A DNA stretch of 64,000 nucleotides from Lewinella sp. 4G2 (GCF_001625015.1 NZ_LVWJ02000019.1:124001-188000); one strand, 5' to 3'. Counted from the stretch's first letter, positions 8,384 through 16,945 are shown. The notes: generated from the letters alone by a model not told the origin. Numbers and translations: made by a program.

Positions 8384-8415
8384 AAAGCCCTGAGCATTCA
8401 TTTGCTCAGGGCTTT
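8384..8415. terminator. Bidirectional terminator between DUF5606 and OmpA-like genes
   Basis: AAAGCCCTGAGCA and its inverted copy TGCTCAGGGCTTT enclose a short loop. It lies in the gap between two convergent genes and can serve both strands. Confidence 0.85.
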
Positions 8416-8478
8416 CCTGTACCTAGAGGATGCTAAGTTCGATACCGAAGCCTCAATCATATAATCGAGCCTACTTCC

Positions 8479-9663
8479 CTAACTATTCAACCGCAAGATC
8501 TTGATCTCCACCCGTTGGTTCCGGGCGTTACAATCAGCATCCCGCGAAGTACAAACCGGCCGGGTATTGCCGTAGCCCTTCGGGAACATCCGGTTCTTCT
8601 CGATCGCATGGGACCGCAAGTATTTAATGACGCTCCGCGCGCGTTGGGTGCTCAGGTCATTGGCGTAGGTAGAGCTGGCCATAAAACTGGCGTGGCCACC
8701 TACTTCGATGATGATGTCATCGTTCTGCTGCAGGAAACCCAGGATCTCATCCAGGGCCTCTTCGCTACCGTCCGCCAGCTCGTCGCTATCCGCTTTAAAG
8801 GTGATCTTTTCGATGCGGAAGACCTGCCCTTCTTTCAAGGAAGCCGTGGTGTTACCCAGTTTGATCTTCGGTTCGGCTGGAGTGGCCACGGCCGGCTCGG
8901 GTTCTGGTGTAGCGGGTTCTATTTCTCTCCGTACGACCGGTTGCGTTTGGATGTTTTCGTCCGGGTCCACAAAGGTTACGGGGGCATCCATTACCGGGGT
9001 ATCCGTCGGTACGCTCAAGTCTTCGTCGCAGGGGATGGGCTTTAACGCCTGGGCGTTGTCCAGCAGGATGTTACCGTTGTAGGGCAGCATGCTCTGCGGC
9101 TTGTAGTAGACCTCCAGAATAATATGGGTGTACGCTTCGGAAGGTTCCAGTTTAACCCGGTACTCCCGCCAGTCGTAATTGGAGACGATGGCCGATTCAC
9201 CGATTTTCTCGCCGCGTTGGCAGATGGAGTAACCTCCGTAGATCCGCAGTACCGCGGGCGTAACGTAATTACTCGGCAAGTTCGTCCGGCGGCTCCGGCT
9301 CAGGTAGGTTTCGGATCGGGCGAGTTGGACGTTGAGTTCGTAACACTGGCCGGCCACGAAGTCTTCGGAGAGCATTTGCCCCACAGCTTCGTAGGTCTCA
9401 TTCTCGCGCGTCACCATCCCGAGGTAAGTCATCCCGTGTTGGGCCGCCTTCGCTACCTGGAATTCAAAACGGGGGTCTGGATGAACGTCGGGGGGCGTTT
9501 CGCCGGGGAAGCCACAGTTCGTCCAGCCGCGGGGTGGAGCGCTATTCCGGGGCATATCCTCAAAGGAGGGGTTCCGCAATTGGATCTCCCCCAACTCCTG
9601 CGCGCTGGCGACAGTGCCGGCGGTGATCAAAAGAAATGTAAGGAGGGTCAGTGCTCTGCGCAT
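8479..9663 (-). CDS. OmpA family outer-membrane/peptidoglycan-binding protein
   Basis: A 394-residue exported protein with signal peptide MRRALTLLTFLLITAGTVASAQ (ATG at 9663; the frame continues two codons upstream to a TTG). Residues about 30-200 form a beta-sandwich-like module beginning LRNPSFEDMP, similar to carbohydrate-binding jelly rolls; a Pro/Glu/Val-rich linker spans about 220-270; residues 275-394 are an OmpA C-terminal domain with the peptidoglycan-binding pattern EVGGHASFMAS, then LSTQRARSVIKYL and NARNQRVEIKI. Such proteins anchor the outer membrane to the cell wall or, in Bacteroidota, take part in gliding and secretion assemblies. Monocistronic by position. Confidence 0.9.
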   Translation of the reverse strand: MRRALTLLTFLLITAGTVASAQELGEIQLRNPSFEDMPRNSAPPRGWTNCGFPGETPPDVHPDPRFEFQVAKAAQHGMTYLGMVTRENETYEAVGQMLSEDFVAGQCYELNVQLARSETYLSRSRRTNLPSNYVTPAVLRIYGGYSICQRGEKIGESAIVSNYDWREYRVKLEPSEAYTHIILEVYYKPQSMLPYNGNILLDNAQALKPIPCDEDLSVPTDTPVMDAPVTFVDPDENIQTQPVVRREIEPATPEPEPAVATPAEPKIKLGNTTASLKEGQVFRIEKITFKADSDELADGSEEALDEILGFLQQNDDIIIEVGGHASFMASSTYANDLSTQRARSVIKYLRSHAIEKNRMFPKGYGNTRPVCTSRDADCNARNQRVEIKILRLNS

Positions 9664-9802
9664 GTGCAAGGATGCTTCGTTCGGAGGGTTAACGTCTGAA
9701 ACAATAAAGCTGTTGTATCATCCCGGTTCAGTCTGGAGGGCAATCCGAAGAATACTTTGCTAGGCCAAGCGCTCAGGCGAATTATCTAAAATCGGCCAGC
9801 CA

Positions 9803-10264
9803 TTACTCCTTCGGCGCGCCTACTACGGCCCGCACGTTAGCCGGAGCCTCCGCCCGAAAATTATCGAGCAAACTCTTATCCGCCAGGAAGCGCAGTTTAC
9901 GGCCGAAACTGCCAATCCCGTTCAGGTGAATCGTCGCAAAACGGAAGAAAAGGAATCGCGTTTCTGTCAGCTTCTCCACGTCGCTATCCCAACGGTAAAA
10001 GGCCGTCCGGAAGTAATTGCTGATATAGACTTTTTCACCGTCCGTCTCCACCCGCTTCAGGGGCCAAAAAATGAAGAAAAAGCTGACCACCCCAACGACG
10101 AGGGCGAACAGGGTGCCGTAGCGGAAGGACGTTAGCACCGCGCCTTCAAACTGGTTCTCCTTCACGAACCAGGCCACCAGGGTCAGGGCCGTCAGAATGG
10201 TCGTCCAGAAAACCGGGACGAACAGCTTCAGAAACAGGGTAGCATTGGAGGATAGTCGGTACAT
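9803..10264 (-). CDS. Membrane protein with two TM helices and a PH-like domain
   Basis: A 153-residue protein with hydrophobic segments at about residues 10-33 and 48-70, then a soluble part (VETDGEKVYISNYFRTAFYRWDSD) that resembles small bacterial PH-like/YdbT-type domains found behind two-helix membrane anchors. Function unknown. It follows the M23 peptidase gene by 24 bases on the same strand and is probably co-transcribed with hemA and the peptidase. Not a named family that I can place with certainty. Confidence 0.72.
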   Translation of the reverse strand: MYRLSSNATLFLKLFVPVFWTTILTALTLVAWFVKENQFEGAVLTSFRYGTLFALVVGVVSFFFIFWPLKRVETDGEKVYISNYFRTAFYRWDSDVEKLTETRFLFFRFATIHLNGIGSFGRKLRFLADKSLLDNFRAEAPANVRAVVGAPKE

Positions 10265-10288
10265 GCAGTGGTTGGTTCTTCGGCGCCC

Positions 10289-11986
10289 TTAGCGGGTAAA
10301 ATTTCGTTTCCAGACGGTCGTATTTCCCCGGGCGTCGGTTACGGTGAGGGCAAAGGTATGTCGCCCGCGGGCAAGGTTACTATCCCGGAAATTATGGGTC
10401 AGTTTATCGTTCTTGGCGTCGTATTCAAGTAACACCCATTCTCCGTCGACGGTGCCCCGGAACTCTAGTCGGCTACTACCAACGGCGTCTTTCGCGATCA
10501 CACTAAAACCGGCGTAGCGGCTCAGGTTGGTAGGGAAGGAGTTGATCTGTACCGTTGGGGGGATGATATCCAGAAACAGTGCGTAGTCCCCAAAACTCAT
10601 CACCCGGGTTACGTACATCCCGGTTTCTGGATCCAGCGCCGTCACTCCGGCCGCGGAGGTTCCTTCTTCGTCGCAGCGGCCTAAATAAACGTGGCCAGTT
10701 AAGCTGTCTGGAATGATGCGGTTCGGGGCTAGCCCAATTGTCAGTGGTTCCTGCAGCGGTGTCAACGGGTCGTGCAGGTGGTAAGTGGGGCTGAAGCGGT
10801 CGGCCGAGTTATCGTTCAGTTCGGTGAACTGGAAGTAAAGATCTTCGTACAGCGCGCCGTCTGGAAAGAACACCTTGAAGCCCGGCCGCTCAATGATGCT
10901 CTCTTCGTCGGCGGGGATGAAGTACTGGTGGGGGTGCGCTACCCGTGGTTCCTTCCCCGGGCGGTACTTAAGGATGAACTTTTGCTGGCTCACGTTACCG
11001 GCGAAGTCGCTCACGTCCACCGTTACGGTTTTCGGTACGTTAGCCTGGAGTTTGATCCACGAGCCCTCGTTCAGCGCTCCGCCCCCTTTGCTTTGCACCC
11101 GCGGCAGCGCCCACAAACGGTGGAACCAGGAGGTGTTCTTCGTCCACTCGCGGTAGTCCGTCGCGGCGTTGAGGTAGCGGGTGTCTTCGAAGGGAATGCG
11201 GTCGTGCAGAATGCCGGATTGTCGCAGCGTATCCACCGTAAGCGTGGCCGAATAGATACCGTTCCAGTTGGGCATCGCGTCCTGGCGGTCGTAAGTCTTT
11301 ACGGCAATACCGACGTCGGGCACGCTCGTAAAGATAGTATCCGGCAAAGCACGTTGCCCCCGCCCCGGCCGGCCGATCTGGTAGGTGGTTGCGGAGATTT
11401 CGTGGCCGCTCGCTTCGAGTTCGTAAACCCGCAAGCTGCGGATCTGGGGGGAACGTTTATCGGGAATCGAAAAGCCGAAACGCATGGGATTGACCGGCAC
11501 GTCGCCGTCAATTTCCCGCATCTCGAAGTGGAGGTGGGGCCCAAAACTGTGGCCCCGGTTCCCTACCCCACCAATTTTCTGGCCGCGTTCTATGGGGAAA
11601 GCGAGCGAGTCAAATTTCAGATCCTGATCGAAACTGGTATACTGAAATTGCCGGGCGCGCAGCGTATCCAGCAACTCCGGTGCCAGTGTCTCTAGGTGAG
11701 CGTAGACGGAGCGGAAACCGTCCGGATGGTCGACGTAAATGGCCTGGCCGTAACCGCCACCGGTGATCTTAATGCGGCTCACGAAACCGTCCTGCACCGC
11801 ATAAACGGGCGTATTTGTGCCCGCCCGGAAATCAAGCCCGGCGTGGTAGTGGTCGCTCCGCAATTCACCAAAAGTGCCCGTAACGAGCAGTGGCCCCTTC
11901 AGCGGTGGCGCGTAATTTTCCTGCGCTGCCGCGGGTGCCAACAAAAGGGCAAGAAACAGGACCGGGAGGAAACGCAGGATGAACAT
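10289..11986 (-). CDS. Exported M23 family metallopeptidase (LytM-type)
   Basis: A 565-residue secreted protein with signal peptide MFILRFLPVLFLALLLAPAAAQ. The LytM/M23 zinc domain lies at about residues 30-170: the first metal motif is HYHAGLDF, and the second the classical GPHLHFEM. M23 enzymes cut peptide cross-links in peptidoglycan; both metal motifs are intact, so it is probably active. The C-terminal 380 residues are beta-rich Ig-like sequence as in other large Bacteroidota M23 proteins. It starts 3 bases after the hemA stop. A one-mismatch copy of the 17-base motif lies within the coding region (11095-11111), in a Pro/Gly loop. Confidence 0.9.
   Translation of the reverse strand: MFILRFLPVLFLALLLAPAAAQENYAPPLKGPLLVTGTFGELRSDHYHAGLDFRAGTNTPVYAVQDGFVSRIKITGGGYGQAIYVDHPDGFRSVYAHLETLAPELLDTLRARQFQYTSFDQDLKFDSLAFPIERGQKIGGVGNRGHSFGPHLHFEMREIDGDVPVNPMRFGFSIPDKRSPQIRSLRVYELEASGHEISATTYQIGRPGRGQRALPDTIFTSVPDVGIAVKTYDRQDAMPNWNGIYSATLTVDTLRQSGILHDRIPFEDTRYLNAATDYREWTKNTSWFHRLWALPRVQSKGGGALNEGSWIKLQANVPKTVTVDVSDFAGNVSQQKFILKYRPGKEPRVAHPHQYFIPADEESIIERPGFKVFFPDGALYEDLYFQFTELNDNSADRFSPTYHLHDPLTPLQEPLTIGLAPNRIIPDSLTGHVYLGRCDEEGTSAAGVTALDPETGMYVTRVMSFGDYALFLDIIPPTVQINSFPTNLSRYAGFSVIAKDAVGSSRLEFRGTVDGEWVLLEYDAKNDKLTHNFRDSNLARGRHTFALTVTDARGNTTVWKRNFTR
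11095..11111 (+). repeat. 17-base dispersed motif, one mismatch (in coding region)
   Basis: GCACCCGCGGCAGCGCC on the plus strand, antisense to the M23 gene, where it encodes part of LWALPRVQSKGG, a loop in the C-terminal region. Confidence 0.85.
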
Positions 11987-11989
11987 CGG

Positions 11990-13204
11990 CTATCCGAGTA
12001 TGGCTTCACGGGCCGCCTTCATGGGGATCCCGATGCAACGTTTTTCCATGTAAGTGAGCATCCGGTCCATCAATTCGCGAGTGTTGGGGTCGAGGTCGGC
12101 GATCTCCTTAGCAAAGACCTTATCCACGGCATTCTGGCGGACGGCCTTGATCTCAGCAGGAAGGTGGGCCAGGGCCCGCTCGAGCAGACGTTGGCGGTAA
12201 GCGTTCTCGAGCTCTTCCAAGTGCACGTGCAGTAAGCCGTGGCTCCGCTTGATTTCTTCGCGGCGGAAACTCATGTTCTCATCGGCCAGCGCGCGCAGTT
12301 GCTCGATGCCGACGTAGCGGAAGTCGTATTCGGCGACGGTACGTTCGTCCACATCAGCAGGGACGCCGAGGTCGACGACGAGTTTACCCTTCGGCTCATC
12401 CCCGGCCAGCAGCCAGTGGAATAGCGTGGGGGTAACGATGGGCTCAGCCGAGCCGGTACAGGCGATGAGGATATCGAAACCACCTTCGTAGGAGGACAGG
12501 TGCTTAATGCTCAGTGCCTTACCGTTCTCAAAAGTGGAAGCCAGCATCGCGGCCCGGTCCAATGTCCGGTTCACCACCGTAACGTTCTTGAGCCCCTGTT
12601 GGCGCAGGAATTTCCCCACGAGCACGTTGGACTGCCCGGCACCAATCATGAGCACACGGGCATCCGTACTCGGCTTATGGGCGCGTAGCTGCTGCATGGA
12701 GAGGGAAACAACCGAAACGGCTTTCTCCCCGATCCGGGTATTATTGTACACATCCTTGGAGGCCAGGCTGACGCGGTCGCAAATGATGCGCAGGTCGTCA
12801 CCCGTCAGGCCCCACTCCTTACTGCGGGCGTAAGCGTCCCGAAACTGCCCGAGGATCTGCCGCTCGCCAACGACGAGGGAATCGATGGACGATCCAACTT
12901 CAAAAAGATGGTAAATGGCTTTCAGTCCGCGCAAGTGGCGCATATCGGCAACGGCGGGAATGGTGCGGTCACCCAGCAGGCGGGTCCGAAATTTGTCGTC
13001 CACCTCCCTTTGGGTAGTAAAGAGCAACAACAGGCGGTTACAGGTGGACATATAGCAAAGCTCGTCTACGATGCCATCTTCTTTAAGTTGCGTAAGCCGC
13101 TCCCGCAACTGGTCGTCTCCCTCAAAAGCTGCTACCAATTCACCGATGTCCTTCAGCTTGGCGTGGCGGTGGGTAAGCGTTAATAAGTGGACGTGCTGCA
13201 GCAT
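11990..13204 (-). CDS. hemA: Glutamyl-tRNA reductase
   Basis: A 404-residue enzyme that reduces glutamyl-tRNA(Glu) to glutamate-1-semialdehyde, the first step of C5 haem synthesis. The catalytic Cys55 sits in MSTCNR; the family block VGERQILGQFRDAY follows; an NADPH-binding Rossmann domain is at about 165-310 (VLMIGAGQSNVLVGKFLR) and the helical dimerisation domain at the C-terminus. ATG at 13204 (MLQHVHLL) gives the normal start; ten in-frame upstream codons overlap the promoter region. Promoter element at 13231-13239. The next genes, an M23 peptidase and a membrane protein, are transcribed behind it with almost no gap. No other haem genes are in the window. Confidence 0.96.
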   Translation of the reverse strand: MLQHVHLLTLTHRHAKLKDIGELVAAFEGDDQLRERLTQLKEDGIVDELCYMSTCNRLLLLFTTQREVDDKFRTRLLGDRTIPAVADMRHLRGLKAIYHLFEVGSSIDSLVVGERQILGQFRDAYARSKEWGLTGDDLRIICDRVSLASKDVYNNTRIGEKAVSVVSLSMQQLRAHKPSTDARVLMIGAGQSNVLVGKFLRQQGLKNVTVVNRTLDRAAMLASTFENGKALSIKHLSSYEGGFDILIACTGSAEPIVTPTLFHWLLAGDEPKGKLVVDLGVPADVDERTVAEYDFRYVGIEQLRALADENMSFRREEIKRSHGLLHVHLEELENAYRQRLLERALAHLPAEIKAVRQNAVDKVFAKEIADLDPNTRELMDRMLTYMEKRCIGIPMKAAREAILG

Positions 13205-13230
13205 CAAAGACGAACGTGGAGTTGTTGGCC

Positions 13231-13239
13231 GCAAAGGTA
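13231..13239 (-). promoter_or_regulatory. Bacteroidota-type -7 promoter element of hemA
   Basis: TACCTTTGC on the minus strand, about 27 bases before the hemA ATG. Confidence 0.6.
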
Positions 13240-13290
13240 GTTTAGGGGCGGGGGTGGTCTGTCATATTACTGTAGAGTAATGGAGGAGTG

Positions 13291-13360
13291 TACAGTCTGT
13301 AGTCTATAGTGTGCAGTCCGTGGAGGCTGACTACAGACTGCAGACTATAGACTATAGACT
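13291..13360. repeat. Imperfect inverted repeat of CAGACTATAGACT words
   Basis: ACAGTCTGTAGTCTATAGT on the left faces CTACAGACTGCAGACTATAG on the right, with the latter partly duplicated (ACTATAGACTATAGACT). It lies between the hemA promoter and the end of the antiporter gene. The same words recur at 49497-49520. Confidence 0.65.
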
Positions 13361-13368
13361 AATTACTG

Positions 13369-14298
13369 CTATCCTGCATTCTCCGCCAACACCCCAAAGT
13401 ACCAGGCGAAGAACAGGAGCAGCACCATCCCCTCCCACCGGGTGATCTTCTTGTTGTTACTCATCACGCCGAGGAGGATGGTCATAACGATCATGACGGG
13501 CAGGAATATCTCGATGACGTTCTGAGGGATCTCCAACTTGCCGAAGAAGCGGGGGATGGCCATTACGATGAATGTATTGAAGACGTTTGAACCAATGGCA
13601 TTGCCCACCGCGATGGAGGCTTTACCCTTGCGGGCGGCCGCCAGGCTTACGGCTACCTCCGGCAGACTCGTACCAATCGCTACGGCGGAAAGTGCGATTA
13701 CCGTGGGGGCGATGGCCAGGATGCTGGCAATATTTGTGATGGCCTCAATAACATACGTCGCGGAAACACTCACGAGCGCTCCGCCCAGGACGAGATACAG
13801 GTAATCCTTCCAGGAGGCCGTCGGCCGGTCCTTCTTATCCGGCTTATCCTGATCCTTCAGACTGTAGGCCAGGAAGATACAGATGCCAACCAGGAATAAT
13901 ATGGCTTCGTAGATAGACAGGTTACCATCCGATACGGCAAAGTAGAGCAGAAAGGCGCTGCCCCACAGAAAGGGTATATCGATGTGCCAGAGGTTGTACT
14001 CCAGGTCGATGTTTTTCACCACGACGGCCGTCAGCCCCAATACCAACGCAATGTTAGTGATGTTGGAACCGACCACGGCCCCGATCACGATCTCCGGCGT
14101 GCCGTTAAGGACGGCCACGATACTCGTTGCCAGCTCCGGTAGCGAGGTACCGAAGGCGACGATCGTCACCCCAATGATGAAGGGAGAGATGCCAAAGCTG
14201 AGCCCGATCCGCTCGGCGGCCTCCACGAAACGATCACTCGCCCAGAGGAGGGCGGCGATGCTAACGACGAAGATGCCGATCTGAATGAGTAATTCCAT
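13369..14298 (-). CDS. Calcium/sodium antiporter (CaCA family, YrbG-like)
   Basis: A 309-residue inner-membrane protein with about ten hydrophobic helices and the two inverted alpha-repeats that define the cation/Ca2+ exchangers: GTSLPELATSIVAVL followed by VVGSNITN in the first half, and GTSLPEVAVSLAAAR followed by AIGSNVFN in the second. These line the ion path and carry the conserved acidic residues. It should export Ca2+ (or K+) in exchange for Na+ or H+. ATG at 14298 is chosen: it begins the first helix (MELLIQIGIFVV), and the promoter element at 14306-14315 lies between it and the longer frame's start. Confidence 0.93.
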   Translation of the reverse strand: MELLIQIGIFVVSIAALLWASDRFVEAAERIGLSFGISPFIIGVTIVAFGTSLPELATSIVAVLNGTPEIVIGAVVGSNITNIALVLGLTAVVVKNIDLEYNLWHIDIPFLWGSAFLLYFAVSDGNLSIYEAILFLVGICIFLAYSLKDQDKPDKKDRPTASWKDYLYLVLGGALVSVSATYVIEAITNIASILAIAPTVIALSAVAIGTSLPEVAVSLAAARKGKASIAVGNAIGSNVFNTFIVMAIPRFFGKLEIPQNVIEIFLPVMIVMTILLGVMSNNKKITRWEGMVLLLFFAWYFGVLAENAG

Positions 14299-14305
14299 AA
14301 GCGGC

Positions 14306-14315
14306 GCAAAGGTAA
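14306..14315 (-). promoter_or_regulatory. Bacteroidota-type -7 promoter element of the antiporter gene
   Basis: TTACCTTTGC on the minus strand, 8 bases before the ATG at 14298, implying a very short 5' leader and ruling out the longer reading-frame start. Confidence 0.6.
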
Positions 14316-14328
14316 CGAGGGGGGAATG

Positions 14329-14370
14329 AAAAAAGCGCTGGCACGTAATTATCGCGCCAACGCTCTTTTT
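14329..14370 (-). terminator. Terminator behind the 111-residue gene
   Basis: On the minus strand, AGCGTTGGC and GCCAGCGCT form the stem, followed by six Ts; A-rich on the other side, so it may act both ways. Confidence 0.7.
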
Positions 14371-14466
14371 GTTCTTTACGGCATCCACCGCTACGAGCGC
14401 GGACTGCCATTATCTCACCCAAAAAGAAATCGGCTGCGTACCGATTCATTAGTGAGTGGGTCTGCT

Positions 14467-14802
14467 CTATAGCTTACCCGGTGATTCGTACTCAACCCGG
14501 AATTTTTCAATCATCTCTTCGCTGAGGGAATCCGCGTAAACGCCGTAAGCATCTACCAACTGCCCCTTGGTACCGTCGGCCGCCTCAATCGCGTAAAGCA
14601 CGGAATTATCCCCGGCGCTCGACATCCCTTCGAAGCGGTAGGTGTGGCGAATGGTGAAGTCCGCAGGTCCGAAGTTTTTACCGAGTTGCTTGCACTCCAG
14701 GTACTCTTCCCGCTGGTTGAAGTCGTGGGTGTAGCCATCCTCCTTCAGCTTTTCGATGGCGGCGGTAAGGGTGGCATAGGGGTTATCCTGAATGATGGGC
14801 AT
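14467..14802 (-). CDS. Small protein of the family mislabelled phosphoribosylpyrophosphate synthetase
   Basis: A 111-residue cytoplasmic protein. The order of blocks, AIEKLKEDGYTHDFN, then FTIRHTYRFEGMSSAGDNSVL, then LVDAYGVYADSLSEEMIEK, matches a widespread small Bacteroidota family that databases often name phosphoribosylpyrophosphate synthetase; at about 110 residues it has none of the PRPP synthase folds or PRPP-binding loop, so that name should not be taken literally. True function unknown. It is the last gene of the minus-strand group after the histidine kinase, 66 bases downstream, and ends at a terminator. Confidence 0.75.
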   Translation of the reverse strand: MPIIQDNPYATLTAAIEKLKEDGYTHDFNQREEYLECKQLGKNFGPADFTIRHTYRFEGMSSAGDNSVLYAIEAADGTKGQLVDAYGVYADSLSEEMIEKFRVEYESPGKL

Positions 14803-14868
14803 GATGCGGGTACTTTAGTTAAATCTTGCCTCACTAATACCGCGGAAAAGTGCACCGTGTTCGGCCCG

Positions 14869-16260
14869 TCAGCGCCGCTGCTCCGGGAACTGAACCTTGA
14901 ACCGTGTCCAACAATCCGCTTCAGTTGCCAGTGAATAAGTGGCGCGGTGGGCCTCCAGAATTTCCCGGGCCAGCGTCAGGCCAATGCCCTGGCCAGTCGC
15001 TTTGGTACTAAAGAATGGCGTAAAGATGGAGGCAGCGTCCTCCTGGCTGATGCCGGGCCCGTTGTCGGCAATGGTGAACCTTGAAGGGTAAGCCTGAACG
15101 GTTACCTCAATTTGCCCATCGGTTCCAATACTTTGCTGAGCGTTGATGAGGGCGTTAACGATCACCTGCTCGATTTGGGCCACATCCATATCCACTAAAA
15201 CTGGTTTAGCGGCGAGGGCACAGCTACACTCGATCTTATGCTGGCTTAGATGTTGGTGCATGACTTCTACCGTCCGCTGCATCACTTCATTCAAATCAGC
15301 ACTGCGGAGAGCGGGCGCGGGCAGCCGCACCACCCTCGCAAAATTGCGGATGAAGTCCGTCATATTATCCACCCGTTGGATGGCTGCAGGCAGGTAATCC
15401 GTCGTCAATTGCCCCATCTTAGGGTCGTTTTCCTGGGCGGCTTCGAGTAGCGTTTTCAGGATGCTTACCACCCCAGCATTGGTGTTGTTGACTTCGTGGG
15501 CCATCATCCGAATCACCTTACCGTAAGCTTCCTTTTCGGCGGAGAGCAATTCAGCGGTTACGTCCTGAATGACGATGAAGCCCCGCTCAAAGCCCCGGTC
15601 CACAAAACTGGAAAGGTCAACGTGGTAACGTCGGCCGCCGGGGCCGTTTAATACCTGAGTCCGTAAGCCCATCGTGTCATCCGTTGGGCGCTGCCGCAGG
15701 TGCAAAGCAGGTTGGAGGACGGTTTCCCGGAACGCTGGGGACGCACTCTTCTCCTCTAACCAGCCATTTTTACTGGTGACGTTACCGTCAAAATCCAGAA
15801 TAGCGATCCCGAGTTGGGCGGATGCGAGGATGCGATCCAAAAATTCCTCCCGTTGCTTGCCCGAGACGCGTTCCGACCGCAGTTGGTCGATCATCTGGTT
15901 GTACACCGTCACTACGCCGTCCATTTCCTTACTGCCGGTGGGAAGAAGCTTGACGGAAAAATCCTGGTCCTCCAACGCTGCGGCCCCCTGGCTCAGTAGC
16001 CGTACGGGCGCAATGATGGACCGGTAGATGCGAAAGGCGATGTAAGCGGAAAGCAGGAGCGCCGCCTCCGCTACCAGGATATAGATGGGCTCCTCCGTGA
16101 ATGCACGGTACGCCAACACCCCTAACCCGAGGTGAAGGGAGGTGATGTAGAGGATGTATTTGGTGGAGGAGGACAGGGGGGAGGATTTACTATGCTGCTC
16201 TCGTACCGCTGTGTTCCTGTAGTTCCGGGGGGTACCATCCGATGACAAGATCTTTCTCAT
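14869..16260 (-). CDS. Membrane sensor histidine kinase (NtrY/NtrB-like)
   Basis: A 463-residue kinase. Two transmembrane helices lie at about residues 34-52 and 58-78, so little is exposed outside; a HAMP-like linker (82-130) and a PAS-like domain (about 145-245) follow. The phospho-acceptor block is MMAHEVNNTNAGV (His about 256), and the ATPase domain has VIVNALINAQQS, ADNGPGISQ and FFSTKATGQGIGLTLAREI. It probably signals to the sigma-54 response regulator encoded upstream on the same strand. Its start is odd: ATG at 16260 lies inside xisI and the two frames overlap by 71 bases; AAAGGAGG precedes it. No other ATG occurs before the first helix, so the xisHI insertion may have replaced the native start. 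A 17-base motif copy encodes LHLRQRP inside the PAS region. Confidence 0.88.
   Translation of the reverse strand: MRKILSSDGTPRNYRNTAVREQHSKSSPLSSSTKYILYITSLHLGLGVLAYRAFTEEPIYILVAEAALLLSAYIAFRIYRSIIAPVRLLSQGAAALEDQDFSVKLLPTGSKEMDGVVTVYNQMIDQLRSERVSGKQREEFLDRILASAQLGIAILDFDGNVTSKNGWLEEKSASPAFRETVLQPALHLRQRPTDDTMGLRTQVLNGPGGRRYHVDLSSFVDRGFERGFIVIQDVTAELLSAEKEAYGKVIRMMAHEVNNTNAGVVSILKTLLEAAQENDPKMGQLTTDYLPAAIQRVDNMTDFIRNFARVVRLPAPALRSADLNEVMQRTVEVMHQHLSQHKIECSCALAAKPVLVDMDVAQIEQVIVNALINAQQSIGTDGQIEVTVQAYPSRFTIADNGPGISQEDAASIFTPFFSTKATGQGIGLTLAREILEAHRATYSLATEADCWTRFKVQFPEQRR
15687..15703 (-). repeat. 17-base dispersed motif, exact G variant (in coding region)
   Basis: GGCGCTGCCGCAGGTGC on the plus strand; read in the kinase as His-Leu-Arg-Gln-Arg-Pro within a PAS-domain loop. 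Confidence 0.9.
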
Positions 16261-16528
16261 CGATACCGGCCTCCTTTAATTCTCGAAAAACCTCCTGATC
16301 CGTATTGTTTTCGAGCAACGTAACATTACCCGTTGCGCCAATGAGGAAATGAACGAAAACACCATATTCCCACCCATTTTTACCGTGGCCAAATTCAACG
16401 AGCAGTAAGTGCCCATCATTTCCCTCTATGATCTGAAGCGGAACGCCGGTTTGTTCTGACGGGTGATAAGCAATCCAATCGTTAAGGTATTTAGTTACCA
16501 CCTTTCTATTATTGCTCACCTTATCCAT
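16190..16528 (-). CDS. xisI: XisI family protein
   Basis: A 112-residue protein matching the XisI family: opening MDKVSNNRKVVTKYLNDW, a central beta-rich part (VEFGHGKNGWEYGVFVHFLI) and the closing GIDEKDLVIGWYPPELQEHSG, which is the family's most constant segment. XisI was first linked to excision of the cyanobacterial fdxN element together with XisH, but the biochemical role is unclear; the pair is now often seen as an accessory module. It overlaps the end of the xisH frame by 13 bases and the start of the histidine kinase by 71 bases. The region is visibly AT-richer than its neighbours, consistent with acquisition. Confidence 0.85.
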   Translation of the reverse strand: MDKVSNNRKVVTKYLNDWIAYHPSEQTGVPLQIIEGNDGHLLLVEFGHGKNGWEYGVFVHFLIGATGNVTLLENNTDQEVFRELKEAGIDEKDLVIGWYPPELQEHSGTRAA

Positions 16529-16927
16529 TGGTCAATACTTTTAGTGTCTACGTTGTAGACTATCGTACGGATTTTGTTTTTGATTAAAGTATCTCGGTAC
16601 AGTCGTTTATTCAACACCTCTCGGTAGAAAAAGGTAGGGACGGCAAGGAAAATCTCTCTTTGATTCCAGCAACTCAAAAGCCGTTTTGTAAACCAGATAC
16701 TGCCCGATAGCCTTTTCAAACTCATTCATATTGCTGATGCTGATGAAGTTTTTCACCTCGACGGCAAGTTCTTCCATCTGCCCATCAGTTTTACGTTCCG
16801 CGGCTACATCGATGTACATGCGGATGTTGTCAACCTTTAGATAAAATGGATCTCCAGTGATTACCCATCCATCACTTTTAAGCGCTGAAATGAACTGATC
16901 GTGAAAGGCATCTCTTTTTGGCATCAA
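16516..16927 (-). pseudogene. xisH: XisH family protein, split by a +1 frameshift
   Basis: Starts MPKRDAFHDQFISALKSDGW, the usual XisH opening (ATG 16924 or 16927), and continues to ELLESKR; from there the original frame ends at 16607 after a few unrelated residues, while the frame one base ahead continues the family sequence (EIFLAVPTFFYREVLNK, then IRTIVYNVDTKSIDQWI) to a stop at 16516. The break is at about 16652-16662 in the run AAAGAGAGATTTT. Together the two parts give about 136 residues, the normal length. Residues AVEVKNF form an E-x-K signature of PD-(D/E)XK nuclease-like folds, to which XisH is related. Either a recent inactivating indel, a sequencing error, or a programmed shift. 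Confidence 0.8.
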
Positions 16928-16945
16928 TAGGTAAGATAGTACAAA

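Noticed and set aside
14467-14802. PRPP synthetase function for the 111-residue protein
   Set aside because: Too short and lacks the PRPP-binding motifs; the database name appears to be a propagated mislabel.
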